Part shown: one piece after another, positions 53,233-64,000 of the stretch
Position numbering within the stretch: the stretch's first letter is position 1
Layout of the letters: every line of letters starts with the position of its first letter
Notes under the pieces: generated by a model
Databases searched by the model: none
What the model saw: the letters and a program-made list of their open reading frames with translations, nothing else
What the model was told of the DNA's origin: nothing
Made by a program: the position numbers and the translations under genes
Assembly (NCBI GenBank): GCA_023897205.1
Contig: JAHWDD010000002.1
Coordinates: 3,224,001 to 3,288,000, forward strand
From: Exophiala sp. HKRS030
Taxonomy: Eukaryota > Ascomycota > Eurotiomycetes > Chaetothyriales > Herpotrichiellaceae
Reading direction: 5' to 3'
Length of the DNA stretch: 64,000 nucleotides

Positions 53233-54790
53233 CTATGCGTAGAAGTTGACACTATTTATGTTAGTCTCTCAGAATCTGAACAGGGAAGGGATGTAACTTA
53301 CGTATCCTTCTTCTTCGCCATCACCTCGGCGATAGCGTCCACGTAGTTCTCATGGACCAATTTGCTCTGACCCTTTCGAAGGGCGATCATGCCTGCTTCG
53401 ACGCAAACAGCTTTCAACTGCGCTCCTCCCATCTCATCTGTCGATCGGGCAAGTTCATTCCAATTAATATTACCTTCATCGACAGTCATCTTTCTGGAAT
53501 GGATACGCAGGATCTGTGCTCGTGACTCCTCGTTAGGAAGGGGGAACTCAATCTTTCTGTCCAGTCGGCCGGAGCGGAGCAGGGCAGGATCGAGCACATC
53601 GACTCTGTTCGTGGCAGCTAGTACCTTGATTCGCTCATCCGAAGCAAAACCGTCAAGCTGATTGAGCAGTTCCAACATTGTCCGTTGCACTTCTCGGTCA
53701 CCACTCTTTTCTGAATCGAAACGCTTCGTCCCTACAGCGTCGAGTTCGTCGATAAAAATGATCGAAGGCGCCTTCTCTTTAGCCAGAGCGAAACAATCCC
53801 GAACAAGCTTGGCACCATCACCGATGAACATCTGCACAAGCTGAGGACCGGCAAGCTTGAGGAAGGTGGCATTCGTCTGAGCAGCGCAGGCACGGGCAAG
53901 AAGAGTCTTGCCTGTACCGGGAGGTCCATACATCAATGCACCTAGAAGCCAAGGGTTTAGCATAACAATAATACAAAAAAGTGACTCGCAACATACCCTT
54001 TGGAGCCTTGATACCAATCTTTTTGAACCTCTCTGCCTCCTTCATGGGCCAAACTACGGCCTCGACAAGCTCTTCAATCTGTTTGTCCAAACCTCCAACA
54101 TCAGTGTACTTTTCGGTAGGCTTCTCATCGACCTCCATGGCCTTGACTCTTGAATCGTACTCGGCAGGTAGCGTATCGAGGACTAGATATGAATCCTTGT
54201 TGACACCAATGAGATCAGCCGGTTTCAGCTTATTGTGGTCGACCAGTCCGATCAGAGGCAGGAAGATCGTTTGTCGCGTGCTGGTCTTGATGACGGCCGA
54301 TTTGCCCACACGTGTGGCGTCGAGATCGATGTTCGCTCCCTCTTCTGCAGCCTCTGCTTCGACATCTAGGTCAAGGAGTTCGACGACATTGCCCACGAGG
54401 TACGGTAATTGTCTTTCGCAGAGACGTTAGGTTTGTTTACACTTGCATTTTGATAATCACTCACCTGTTGTTCTCAATCTTGTCCAGGTTATCCTTGATC
54501 TTGTCCTTCATCGTAGCCTCCTCGTGCTTCAAGCGCTGAAATTCGCTCTTCAAAATCTTCAATTCATTCTCTAATAACCGCCGCCGGTTGATGATGTCTC
54601 TTGTACTTGACTGAAGGATTTCCGAATCAATGTATTCTTCTTCTTCATCTTTCTTCTCTGCTTCGCCGTCTTTCATCTCTGCATCCTTGGAATCACCATC
54701 CGTCGGTGGTTTCTTGTCCTTGTCGTCGCCATCCTTCTTCTGCTCCTTCTGGTCGCGTTCCAGATCATCGAGATCTTCTAATGTAGACAT
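53233..54790 (-). CDS. rpt5: 26S proteasome base ATPase Rpt5 (PSMC3)
   Basis: Four exons (54790-54465, 54412-53997, 53941-53302 and 53251-53233) give 466 residues. The last exon is only 19 nt and encodes VNFYA plus the stop. It supplies the C-terminal hydrophobic-Tyr-X (FYA) motif that docks into the alpha ring and opens the gate. The N-terminus is acidic with a coiled coil near 75-110 ([20 protein letters not shown]). Then come an OB domain ([15 protein letters not shown]) and an AAA module: Walker A GPPGTGKT at 253-260, Walker B IIFIDE at 308-313, and [28 protein letters not shown]. All introns are 50-55 nt. Identification is secure. Confidence 0.97.
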
Positions 54791-56065
54791 GTTCGCAGGG
54801 GTTGTGTTAGGTTGTGGTTTTGGGAAGGGGAAGAAAGTGAGATGGACAAAACAGTTCAAGTGGAAGAGTAGAAGCTAAAGAGTTCCGCAGAGATGAATGA
54901 ACGATACCAGTGTAGTGGAAGGCGTTTGGAGAGCCTTGGAGGTGTTCGGATTGGATTACATAGCCGTAAGTGGAAGCTCATAGACAGTAAGTGAGGCGAC
55001 GGCGCAGCGAGACAGGCCTGGCCTTGGCATTTGTTCACCGCGTCACTCGTCGCAGCCTGAGCCTCATCAGCCAGACTTGTACTCCGTACTCCATCCATCA
55101 CTAGAGATTACCAACTTCGAGAATGTCACATTGGGCGATCTTAGGATGTTCACTAATTGATGCTGGTAATCGATCTTTTATTTTTGTTCTTTCTCGTTGT
55201 CTTGCGCAAAAAAGCCATAGCAATAATCTATCACGGGGTATAAGCCCACCGAATGAATGCATTCAAACCCTGCCATCGGATGAAGAAGTTGACGGAAGGT
55301 CCCTTGAACACCATGGCCAACATGTTCTGTGGAGCCCATTCTCTGCTAACACCGCCGTTTCTAGGTGCGTTCCGCGTTCCATATCTTGTCATGCAGACCT
55401 TGACGTTCACCAAACACTCGAGGTATAATGAAATCTCTTCTTGCACCAGGAAGCCACCTCAACTCATTCGCCGCCTCATTTTCACATAGCTAATTAGAAG
55501 GATGACGGATTCAACAAGCAAAGTGCAAGATCCCAGGGTGCCCTCCCACCATCCATTCGTGTCGTGCTTCGCTGTCGAAGAAAAAAAGTACCGTTAAGCA
55601 AATATATGAACGGTGTCTTGTGCTGGAAATGAAAAACCCGATGCGTGACACTCTTGTCACTAAACCATAACGCCACCAAACCGACTCTGGAGCCCGGAAC
55701 TTTTTTTAGACTTTTGCCTTCCCCTGAAGCTCCTGATATCACCCACCCATCATGAATGTATGTGGAAAGAATGAAACCCTTGCTCTATCACTGGAAGAAA
55801 GGAATTTGCTCGCTGTTCAAATGCCGAAGAATGAAAGACTGGAAGGTACAGCATCGTAAAAGGTCGTTATATGTGAGCTCGATGAGAGAGATTTCGACTC
55901 GTAAAGAAGCACCGTCGGTCCGAAATCTTTGATTCTCTCTGTTGTCATGTAGAGCCCTCCAAGGATAATTGACGGTGGTAAAACAAGACCGAAAAAACGT
56001 TGTAAGCACTAACTTTTTCCCCGCGAAAGTCAAGCTCGCTGAACGCAGGAATGTTGTGGAAGGAT
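54791..56065. other. Intergenic region between rpt5 and the cyclin gene
   Basis: Holds the rpt5 promoter and the cyclin 3' flank. TACTCCGTAC at 55080. Several frames of 80-100 codons lack domains. No gene supported. Confidence 0.45.
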
Positions 56066-57467
56066 TCAACCGACCACAGTCTGCAACGGATATCCGGTAT
56101 GATTGAAGTAATAATCTGACTGTTTAGCGTGCAGACCATGACCATGGGCCATCCAATTTGGTGTAATGCTTGGATAGCCATACGTATGGCCATAAGTTGG
56201 GAGTTGATTACGTTGTGCAGCGTAGGCTGAGGCAGTGCTGGCTTGATATGACTGACGGCCAAACGAGGCATTCGAAGGTGTGTACGACCAGGTTGGAGTG
56301 TAATAATCAGGCGTAGCAGGTCCGCTGTGGGGTGCAGATGGAGGTGAATACTCCGAAATGTATGGCTGGACCCAGCGAGTATCGTATTGCGAGCCTTGTT
56401 GGTACTGAGGTGGGATTGGTCCTTCGGGCGACATGAGTGGTTGGCTGTGTAGAGACCGGCTGCGACGAATGTTGGTCTCGATTGGCGCCAACTTTTGCAA
56501 CTCTTTTGCTTTGGCAAGCTGAGCCTTCTCTTCGTAGGCGTGCCAGTGCTCCACCCACATAAAGAAACCCTCCTCTTTATCATACATCATACCATGAATC
56601 TCCCAGTTGAAGTCTGTGAGCCATTGAATTTCCATCATGTTGAGCTCTTGGACAGGGATGCTACTGACTTCAGCCCAGGATCTGTTCTGAAATGTGTTGT
56701 CGTCGAGGAACTTGCTGCCAAGGAGAAGGCAGGTGGTGAGCATGCGATAGACCGTACCAGAGGACGATGTCGACTGGCCTCGTTCGTTGAGCTGGCCCAT
56801 ACGAGAAGCCAGGTAGAACAGACCTAACATGATGGTGGAGCTTGGCAGGCGTGTTGATGACAGTATCTGCGAGACATACTTCCGAAATTGGGAGGATGGA
56901 GATGATTCCGGTGTAACACTGGGTAGATTGTCAGTCTGGTTGACCAGTATAGTCGAAGATTATTACTTACAGTTTCTGGGACATTTCAGCAACGAAGTTT
57001 GACATCAGATCCATGTCATAATCAAGATGTTGCGCAACGCCTCCCGTCGGCTTCTCTTCCTTAAGGTTTGATTCGGTGGACTGTTGGGTGAAGTGTCCAG
57101 AGAAGTCCATTGAGTCGCCGACACGGATAGGTGGTAAGATCGGAGCACCGACGGGAGCATACCCATATTGTGCGGCCGTCTGAGGGTATGGCTGGGGGTA
57201 AGGATATTCTTGAGATCCTTGACCATGTCCGAGACGAGCCACATGACTAGCAAGGGGCTGTTGAGCAGTGTATGCTGGTGGTGCCTGATATCTGTCACCG
57301 TAGTCTCTGCTGGAGAGTGATCGTCGAGGGAGGTAGTTCTGCTGTTGGTAGAAGCCTCTGTCGGAGACTGCGCTCATGGGAGTGAGGTAGTCATTTTGAT
57401 ACTCTGGAGGAGTTGGTGGCAGTCTCGAGTGTTGGCCATGCGGGCCCCAAGAATGGTATGAAGGCAT
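56066..57467 (-). CDS. Pcl/Clg1-like cyclin
   Basis: Two exons (57467-56971 and 56918-56066) flank a 52-nt GTAAGT..CCCAG intron, giving about 449 residues. The N-terminal 150 residues are Tyr/Gln/Pro-rich and disordered. The cyclin fold runs from about 155 to 290 with typical helices (FRKYVSQILSSTRLPSSTI; GTVYRMLTTCLLLGSKFLDD; FQNRSWAEVSSIPVQELNMM; LTDFNWEIHGM). This pattern is seen in Clg1 and the Pho85-binding Pcl group. A Tyr/Ser/Pro-rich tail ends in GYPLQTVVG. It probably regulates a Pho85-type cyclin-dependent kinase in nutrient or autophagy signalling; the partner is inferred from family. The 3.6-kb region upstream suggests a long leader. Confidence 0.88.
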
Positions 57468-60400
57468 GATCGGTAAGGAGAAGTGAAGACAGCCAGAAAC
57501 CCTGAAAGTGCGTCAACAATGGGGAACAAGCACATCCAATTCCGGATGGAACTCACTGTCTGTCTTCGGAGGTCGCGTCAACGCACTAGGCGTTGAAGCC
57601 GAAGCTTTGGAAGCTGTTTAGACTTGTGACCTCAAAAGCCAAGCATGGAGGTGATGAGAATGTATTTCGCGCGCAAACAACTTTTGCGTAACGCTGGTTT
57701 CGATATTGACGAGGTATCAATTTGTGCGCGAGCAGGACGAAAGTCGATGCTTGCTGAGAGTAACGGGTCGGCAAACGATTGGTGTGTACAGTGGTGATCT
57801 CTGGTAAGAGGTTGATGATGAAGAGTATTAAATTTTGTTCGACAAGACTTAGTGAAAAGCTCGTCGTAATCGTGAGGCGCGGTGAATAGCAAGACTTTTT
57901 TGATCAATACGGCAGCCTGCAGATGCAAGTGAGGTTAGAGTGAGGTTGTCAATGCAGAAGCCGACATTGGTAGGTGGTGAGGGGAGCAGCGGTGAAAATA
58001 ACATACCAAGTGGTGTCACCCAATCCGCACTGACACTCGCAGACAAACAAAAACCCAACGTGTCCTGTGACTTTGATGTAAAGGAAGAAAAAAGTAGGAA
58101 GCGCGTTTGATGTTTTGAACGGGAGCAGGCGAGAGGTGTAGAGGGATGTTTGAGACCCTGCAATGCCGGAAGGAGAACGGTGTATGGACAAGGAACACAG
58201 CCGCTAACAATGACGAGAAACGCCGCCGTGGAAAGGCTCTGACCGGCTCGTGACGCGCAGGTGCTTCGTCAGAAGAAAGCACAATTTGGCCACCAACACT
58301 ATTCACAGGCTGCCTGGGCGACCGAGGAGGTTGACTTGGTACGGGCGAAGCAAGGCCCAAAAGTCGGTAGCCTGGCGACGGTGGTGCAGTTGGGAAATTG
58401 TGGCAATCAAGCTGACCGTAAGGAGTCGTCACTCAAGAGGCAGACGTGGGCCCGGGTCCGAAATTGGCTGGGTGAAAATCCTTCAATGGGCGGCCAGGAA
58501 TAGCAATCGTGGCTGCACCAACAACAAAGGACGACCAACACACAACACCGGGGACGAGGTGTTAAAATGGGAGAGGAGAGGTTGAGGTTAAGAGGGAGTG
58601 AGGAGTTAAGTGAAAGTAGAGTGGAAAAAAAGCAGATGAGGGAATTGAGGAAGAGATGATGCGGTTGAAGAGGCGGGATCGGGAGGGGGAAAGAAAGGGA
58701 CCAGCAGGATGAGAGAGTGTGTGTGCACATCGACGTGCAGCAGCCAGTCGGTCGCCCAGTCATTGACTGGCCGAGCGAAGTTTTTAGCGGGTGGACTGGG
58801 AAGTGCTGATGGCGAAGGCGAGGGACGGCTGCTAAGTTGGGCTCACTAGCCAACCCTAGGGGGTCGTAGGGGGGCTAGGAGGGCCACAGGCTTGTAAGGC
58901 CCATGGCTGTGGGCAGAGGGCGAAGGACGAGCAACGGCACGGATTGGGCCTGCAAACGGGGACAATTCACATTGAAGCGGAGGCAAAATGGTAAAGTGGC
59001 TGCAGCACGAAGAGCACAACTCGGAAACGAAGAGACGATCCAGCCAACAGCGGGCAGTGAAAAAAAGGAGCCTGGGGGAGCCAAACGCAACTAGTAGCAA
59101 GTGAAGGGAGCCAGTCGGGCCTCGAAGACCCTGAGCAGCAAACGCCTTTCGTTAGGTAGCCAACTTGCAGAAAATTTGGGTGGGTGGCATCCAATCCACA
59201 GGGGCGATTTGATGTGCTCGCTCACAAGCAAGACACTGGGCCGTGAAGAATGTGTCACCCTGTCCATCACTTCAGTCAAATTGAAAGTCCAACACTCCAT
59301 TGACTTCGTAATCCAACCTCCGTATGCACGCACTTCCCTTCTTTCGACGTAACTTTGAGTTGGCGTGTCCGTTGCCATTTTCGCGTGGCTTGGGTTTTTA
59401 TTCATCATCACAATCCTTTGATCCCTGGACACACCCGACTGTGACCGCGTGGTTTGGCTGCCTTGAGCCAATCACCACCCCTTGAAGCCTCCGGTCCGTC
59501 CGAGCGCCGCCTTGGCCCCTTGCGAGAGAAACCGAACACACCGACACATGGCAACTCCGTATGTACTGTACACCTTTGTTAAGCAAATACCTCGTTGGCC
59601 AATGCCGCTTCGACCTACTCCGTACTCTGGCAGTGTTCACGCCTGCGCCCCTCAGGCCCGCGATGAAGATCCAATCCCACGTACCCGTATGGCTTGAGGG
59701 CCCGAGGATCGTCTTCGGATCACATTCTTACCACCTGTTCTGTCCGCTAGACATACGTTATACGCATCATGATGAAATGATCTCAACACCATCGCTGTTC
59801 ACTACTCGCATCCTATCACTCGTATTCGTAGTGACTTGCCACCATACGTACTTCGTACGATACCAGACGAAGGTGTCGGTTATGGATGGATCACTGATCG
59901 GGGGCTTTGTGACAACAAACCACATCCATCACAATGGAAAAATCCCAAGACCCTGTTTCACCACCGATCAATGCTGCCTGATTTCATCCATCCAGCTTCC
60001 CTACCGTCTATGTCAAACCCTGGAAAGATCGAGGTCGGGACCATGAGATCCCTGTTACTCGTAGAACTTAGATTCGCCCCTCGAGTGTACCTATCATTTA
60101 GCTGCAGTATCTCATAAGCACTGGTGAATAAACCTTCCTGCACCCGACACTGCCTCGGACTCTCCCATGCACGGCGACATCATTGTGCGCTCTTGCTGAC
60201 TCTCACGTGCAGGCCAGATAGATGCAGGTGACCTGCCATTAGGAATAGGGCACATTTTGGCCGTGAAGTAGCCGCCACGAGAGGCATACTCGTACTTCAG
60301 ATTTCATACTTACTGTCCACCTCTTCTGAGTATGGTCTCGGTAGCCTCATTTGGTATGAAATCCACCGCTCACTTTGGCGGTCTAACGAAGTTTCCTTTA

Positions 60401-61122
60401 ATCACCACCCATTCACATATTTGCGGACTCCTGACTTCTCTGCCGCGGTTCACAAGCATGCAATGCGAGACTGCTCCACTCATAAGAAAATTCTACATTG
60501 TCACGAAGATGATGAAGGAGTGGTGCAGCACGGTATCATTGGTTGAAAGAAATGGTGTTTAAGAAACAGAGCTTGCTTGACCAATCATGTTCGAAATGAT
60601 TGCTTCTTCTCCACGAAATCCGCCGAACATCGGTTGTGCACTGTCTTCGAAATCACACTTCGATTCTCTGCTGCATATGACCCCCTCTTCTCATTCGGGT
60701 CTCGCCGGACTTCAGACTTCGATGCGTGCTATTGCCGTGGGTGATGTACTCCATGATCCTTGAAACAAGTCAACAGAAATGCATCCTCGGCTTTCGGTCG
60801 GTTTAGAAGTGAAGCCCCGCGCGTTCTCGGTGCTGCAATCTCTCGACACGACCGGACAAAGGGCGCAAGTATGAGGCAGCAGATAGATGTCGTCTCGGCT
60901 GTCAGTAGGCCCAAAAATGGCGTAGTAGTAAAGCGCGGGCACTCAGCTCTCAGGTCAACCGTATGTAGACAAAGTCCGGGGGAAGCGAAGAAACTTTGCT
61001 TTCCGGGGGAGTTCCAATGCATGGCCAACATGTCCCTCACAAAATGATGCTCGGCGCTAGCCATTCAGAATGCTTTGTTGAGAACATTGAATAGCGCTGT
61101 TGTGGTTCTTTCTCCATCTAAC
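57468..61122. other. 3.6-kb gene-free region upstream of the cyclin gene
   Basis: No gene is supported. On the minus strand, from 57468 to about 59100 the sequence is C/T-rich in patches and could be a long, possibly spliced 5' leader of the cyclin mRNA with upstream ATGs. TACTCCGTAC occurs at 59616 and a near copy at 59553. Frames here are compositional. Confidence 0.4.
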
Positions 61123-62765
61123 TCACTTAGGATACCAATCCACTGAGGGCAGAAGCTGCGCTCGGAAGCCATTAACTCGCTCAGACTGCCATTTGTTTCT
61201 CCAGTTAGCTTCACGAGCCTTGGCATCTTCAAAAGCAATCAGACAATCTGCAGGCAGTTCTTCGAGTATTGCCGGAGGTATTGAGGAAAGACCTTCAACG
61301 TCTTCATTGTGGCCCGGCCTCCCGAGCCATGACTCGGGAGCTGATTCGAGACACAGGTCGTGAATTCGAAAGTTCCTGGCGAAGACCGGGTCTAGGTGAG
61401 GAAGAGTAGCTGTTTTCTCAGCGCCCTCGATATCGTTCTCGTCGTCAACAACGTCCCATCGAGCATGAGTTGGTTGCATATGACTTGGCCAGTGCATGGA
61501 ATTGGTGTGAATATCGTACACTCCGTCTATGTTGGTCCCGCGCGCCGCTGCTAGCATCGAGTTGAAGCGACTGCATAAATTAGCTCGAGGATTACTCGCA
61601 AAGTTCAGATCACGTACCTTGCTTCTCTTGCATGTTCCAACATCCAATTGTCACTTGTCACAACGATCTTGCGCCTTTTAGCATCCTGGATCTTGACTGC
61701 CTGATTCGGCATACTCGGCGCATTGGTATGATATACAGCACTAGCACCATGCCACGCGACATACTGATTGCGATTGTAAGGTTCCCCGTGTGGTGGCAGC
61801 CGGTCCTCAGGAACAGCAATTTCGCCCTCGATGTCTCCATGCTCTCGTGCCTGCCGAGTTTCGTAGTCATCTAAAACCTTCTTCCCTCCAATGACAATCT
61901 TGGCACCAAACTCCCGGAAAACAGATCGAGCTGTTACAACTCCGATGGCGCGGCCTTTGTAGGAATGTGGTATGACGTCTCGGTCGATGAGATCCCGTTT
62001 CTCGTCGTCGTCAATGATGATCTTGTAAAGATGCGGATGCTTCTGAAAGAACAGGTATGAGTCGCGGAACCCAATGCACCGAGCAGGCTCTGTCGAAAGC
62101 ATGTAGAGTCGATCATCCCTTCCCATAATGGTGAATGTCCGGACTCGATATTCGCGTCCACCAAGGAGCTCGCCGTTTTTATCCACTTTAGTCTCTCCCT
62201 CGGGGTCTTCTGGTAATTCAACCTCGTCATTCACTATCTCCATAGGGTTCCCATTCGCGTCAAGTGGTGCAACTGTTCTCGCTGTGCCGCCTCTCGATTT
62301 TCCCCAACGTCCTCCACGATGGCCGCGAAAGCCTCCTCTTCGTTTAGGCGTGCTTATCTCTGAGCCAGCATCGTTATTGTCATCATCAGATACGGGCGGC
62401 CTATTTTTTGGCGGTCTTCCTAGTCGCTTCCGCCGGCCAAACTGTAGAGAGGGTCGCCCCGGACCACGACGAGGAGTCGCTGAGCGCGACGCTTGATCGG
62501 AGCCTCTTGATGGGGTGGGAGCCTCTTCCGCATCTTGATTCTCTTCATCACCTGCGTTCCCCTCATCCTCATCTTCTTCGTCATCTTGAGGCGTTGCAGG
62601 ATCAGCAGGAGTTGCATCGGGCATGTCTTCGTCCTCGTTGTCTGATAAATTTGGGATAGGTGTTCCTGTCCAATGTCAACAAAAGGGAAGGGCAAGCATA
62701 ACATTGGAGAACGTACTCATCGAGGCTTGAGCAGCCTGCGCTGCAAGACGAGGACGCCTAGCCAT
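61123..62765 (-). CDS. rsc7: Chromatin-remodelling complex subunit Rsc7/Swp82 family
   Basis: Three exons (62765-62717, 62665-61618 and 61570-61123) are joined by 51- and 47-nt introns and give 514 residues. The first exon encodes only MARRPRLAAQAAQASM plus one base. Residues 20-140 are acidic then basic, with AT-hook-like GRP cores (RRGPGRPSL; RLGRPPKNRPP) and an Arg/Gly stretch (RRGGFRGHRGGRWGKSRGG). The conserved CRC/RSC7 region runs from about 165 to 400 (GREYRVRTFTIMGRDDRLYM; LYKIIIDDDEKRDLIDRDVI; HSYKGRAIGVVTARSVFREF). The family is a subunit of RSC (Rsc7/Npl6) or SWI/SNF (Swp82). Most filamentous fungi have one clear homologue, so RSC versus SWI/SNF membership is not settled by sequence alone. 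Confidence 0.9.
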
Positions 62766-64000
62766 GGTGGAAGTGAGGCGTACAATCAAATTCCAGAATC
62801 CTTCGTATAATCGTCACCAGCGGTACTTGTACAGACGCGCAACCGCGATTACTAGACGTAGCCTTACCGGGGGCGTTCTGTAAAGTTAGCGGCTGGATGG
62901 AGACTTGGCAACAATTTCGTCTGGTGAAGCATGAATCTAGTTAGTGCAGGATCTACGGTGACACACTTCACCCTACATGCCCTATTGAACTGTCCTGTGC
63001 ACTCCGTACTGTGTACCTCCATTCCTTTTGGGCGAGACACATGGAAGAAATACCCAGTCACGCAGTTGGAAAAGCAGAATCACACACCCGTTCCTTGCGC
63101 ATATGATTTGTCTATTGCACACATATAGTTGTCTTTGTGTCAAACTTACCTTGGTAATTGTTATTAAGAGCAATGCATCTCGAGGTTAACTCAGCCTTGT
63201 TCTCGAGGTCACACGGTCGATCGCTCTCGAGTAACACTGCCGATCCAAACTCGGCCGGCTGAATGGGGTGACTGATGACTTCTCAACCGTTGGTGACACG
63301 TCTGGTTGAGAGGTTAACTTCACAGCCACTGTCATCCTTCAACAAACTGAAATTCAAGTCCAAGGATGGGCTCCGGGCTTACTGGAGGTACGCAGTTGTC
63401 CGCATGGTTGATAGTCGCGCAAATGGCGCATTATCGTTGAATCCCTATCATCGCTATTAAATTTGGGGATAATTTTTACAATGGACAACAAACAACAGGC
63501 CAATAGATAGCCGAACCAACAACTACAATTATTCTCTGCGACACAGACTGCGAGTACCAAGATCTATTCTTAAGACAGGTTGGGTAGGACGGAACATGGA
63601 CTCCCTAGCCTTGCATGCAGAGCCGAGACGATGTTTGCATGTGCTGTGGACTAATAATTCTTTGCGCGATAAATTTCGCGCTGGTCGAATCAAAGGCCCG
63701 GCATTCGCCCATTTGCACATGCAAGTTGCGGCTGTTGCCTACGGAGCACCGCTGACTCGTTCACCCACGCTCCTACGAGTACTCCCGTACTAGGGAAGTC
63801 ACTTCAGGCAAAGAACGTGGAAATAATGAAATGAGAACCACTCAGACGTTGCTTTACAGACTCCTCGGGGGCGAAAGCCGTGAATAGGATGTCTGACAAG
63901 TCGACTTGGTGAATCTAGACGATAGGAATTGGTGACATGTAATAAATGACGTTCCTTCAGCTACATGGGCTCGACCGGGCACAGTCACCGAGAGACATTT
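62766..64000. other. Intergenic region at the right edge
   Basis: Upstream of rsc7 to the window end. A near copy of the dispersed motif (CACTCCGTAC) is at 63000. Short frames lack domains. Any gene beyond the edge cannot be judged. Confidence 0.45.

Noticed and set aside
1..64000. Transposons, viral insertions, CRISPR arrays, rRNA or tRNA genes
   Set aside because: No transposase, reverse transcriptase, terminal repeats, spaced repeats or RNA gene signatures were recognised on either strand.

Overview
The window comes from a filamentous ascomycete (Pezizomycotina) nuclear genome. Genes are monocistronic, lie on both strands, and are broken by short introns (mostly 47-60 nt) with GT..AG ends and a CTAAC/CTGAC-like branch site. 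The gene content (fungal-rhodopsin-domain membrane protein, Zn2Cys6 regulator, hybrid histidine kinase, HOL1-type MFS carrier, amadoriase) is typical of that group. I could not settle the class or order. I see no rRNA, tRNA, CRISPR array, transposase, reverse transcriptase, or polyketide/peptide synthetase.

Layout. 1.2-8.6 kb (minus): a seven-helix rhodopsin-like protein, a protein with a STAND-type N-terminal helix domain, and the PCI protein CSN12. 9.4-13.8 kb: a housekeeping block with NCS-1, proteasome lid Rpn6 and, divergently, U3 snoRNP protein Sof1. 14.3-18.9 kb: a divergent pair, fructosyl amino acid oxidase and an 11-exon MFS transporter. 19.6-21.6 kb: a TM9 (EMP70) protein that carries an apparent one-base frameshift. 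23.6-29.2 kb: a single-exon hybrid histidine kinase of about 1880 residues. 31.6-32.3 kb: the KxDL protein Kxd1. 35.3-38.0 kb: a small conserved hypothetical, a probable small secreted protein assembled here from three exons, and a stretch that looks like a decayed gene. 39.1-41.9 kb: a large pseudokinase. 42.4-49.7 kb (plus): an ARG81/ArcA-like zinc-cluster regulator, an amino acid permease and a short-chain dehydrogenase-like protein. 49.9-62.8 kb (minus): an F-box protein, proteasome ATPase Rpt5, a Clg1/Pcl-like cyclin and the chromatin-remodeller subunit Rsc7.

How the genes relate. Two proteasome subunits and CSN12 belong to the protein-turnover/PCI world but are not clustered functionally. 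The only neighbours that plausibly work together are the oxidase/MFS divergent pair (release and uptake of glycated amino acids) and the zinc-cluster regulator with the amino acid permease. Both links are inference from position and family.

The most useful second looks are: the TM9 frameshift; the pseudokinase with an HGA in place of HRD; a degenerate receiver domain inside the histidine kinase; a dispersed intergenic 9-mer (TACTCCGTA or its complement) found at least 13 times; a triple DVGGL-type motif in the rhodopsin-like protein's tail; an SDR without its catalytic YxxxK; a start codon that forms an exon by itself in sof1; and two small genes whose exons are too short to show as simple open frames. 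No wholly new multi-gene system was convincingly visible.
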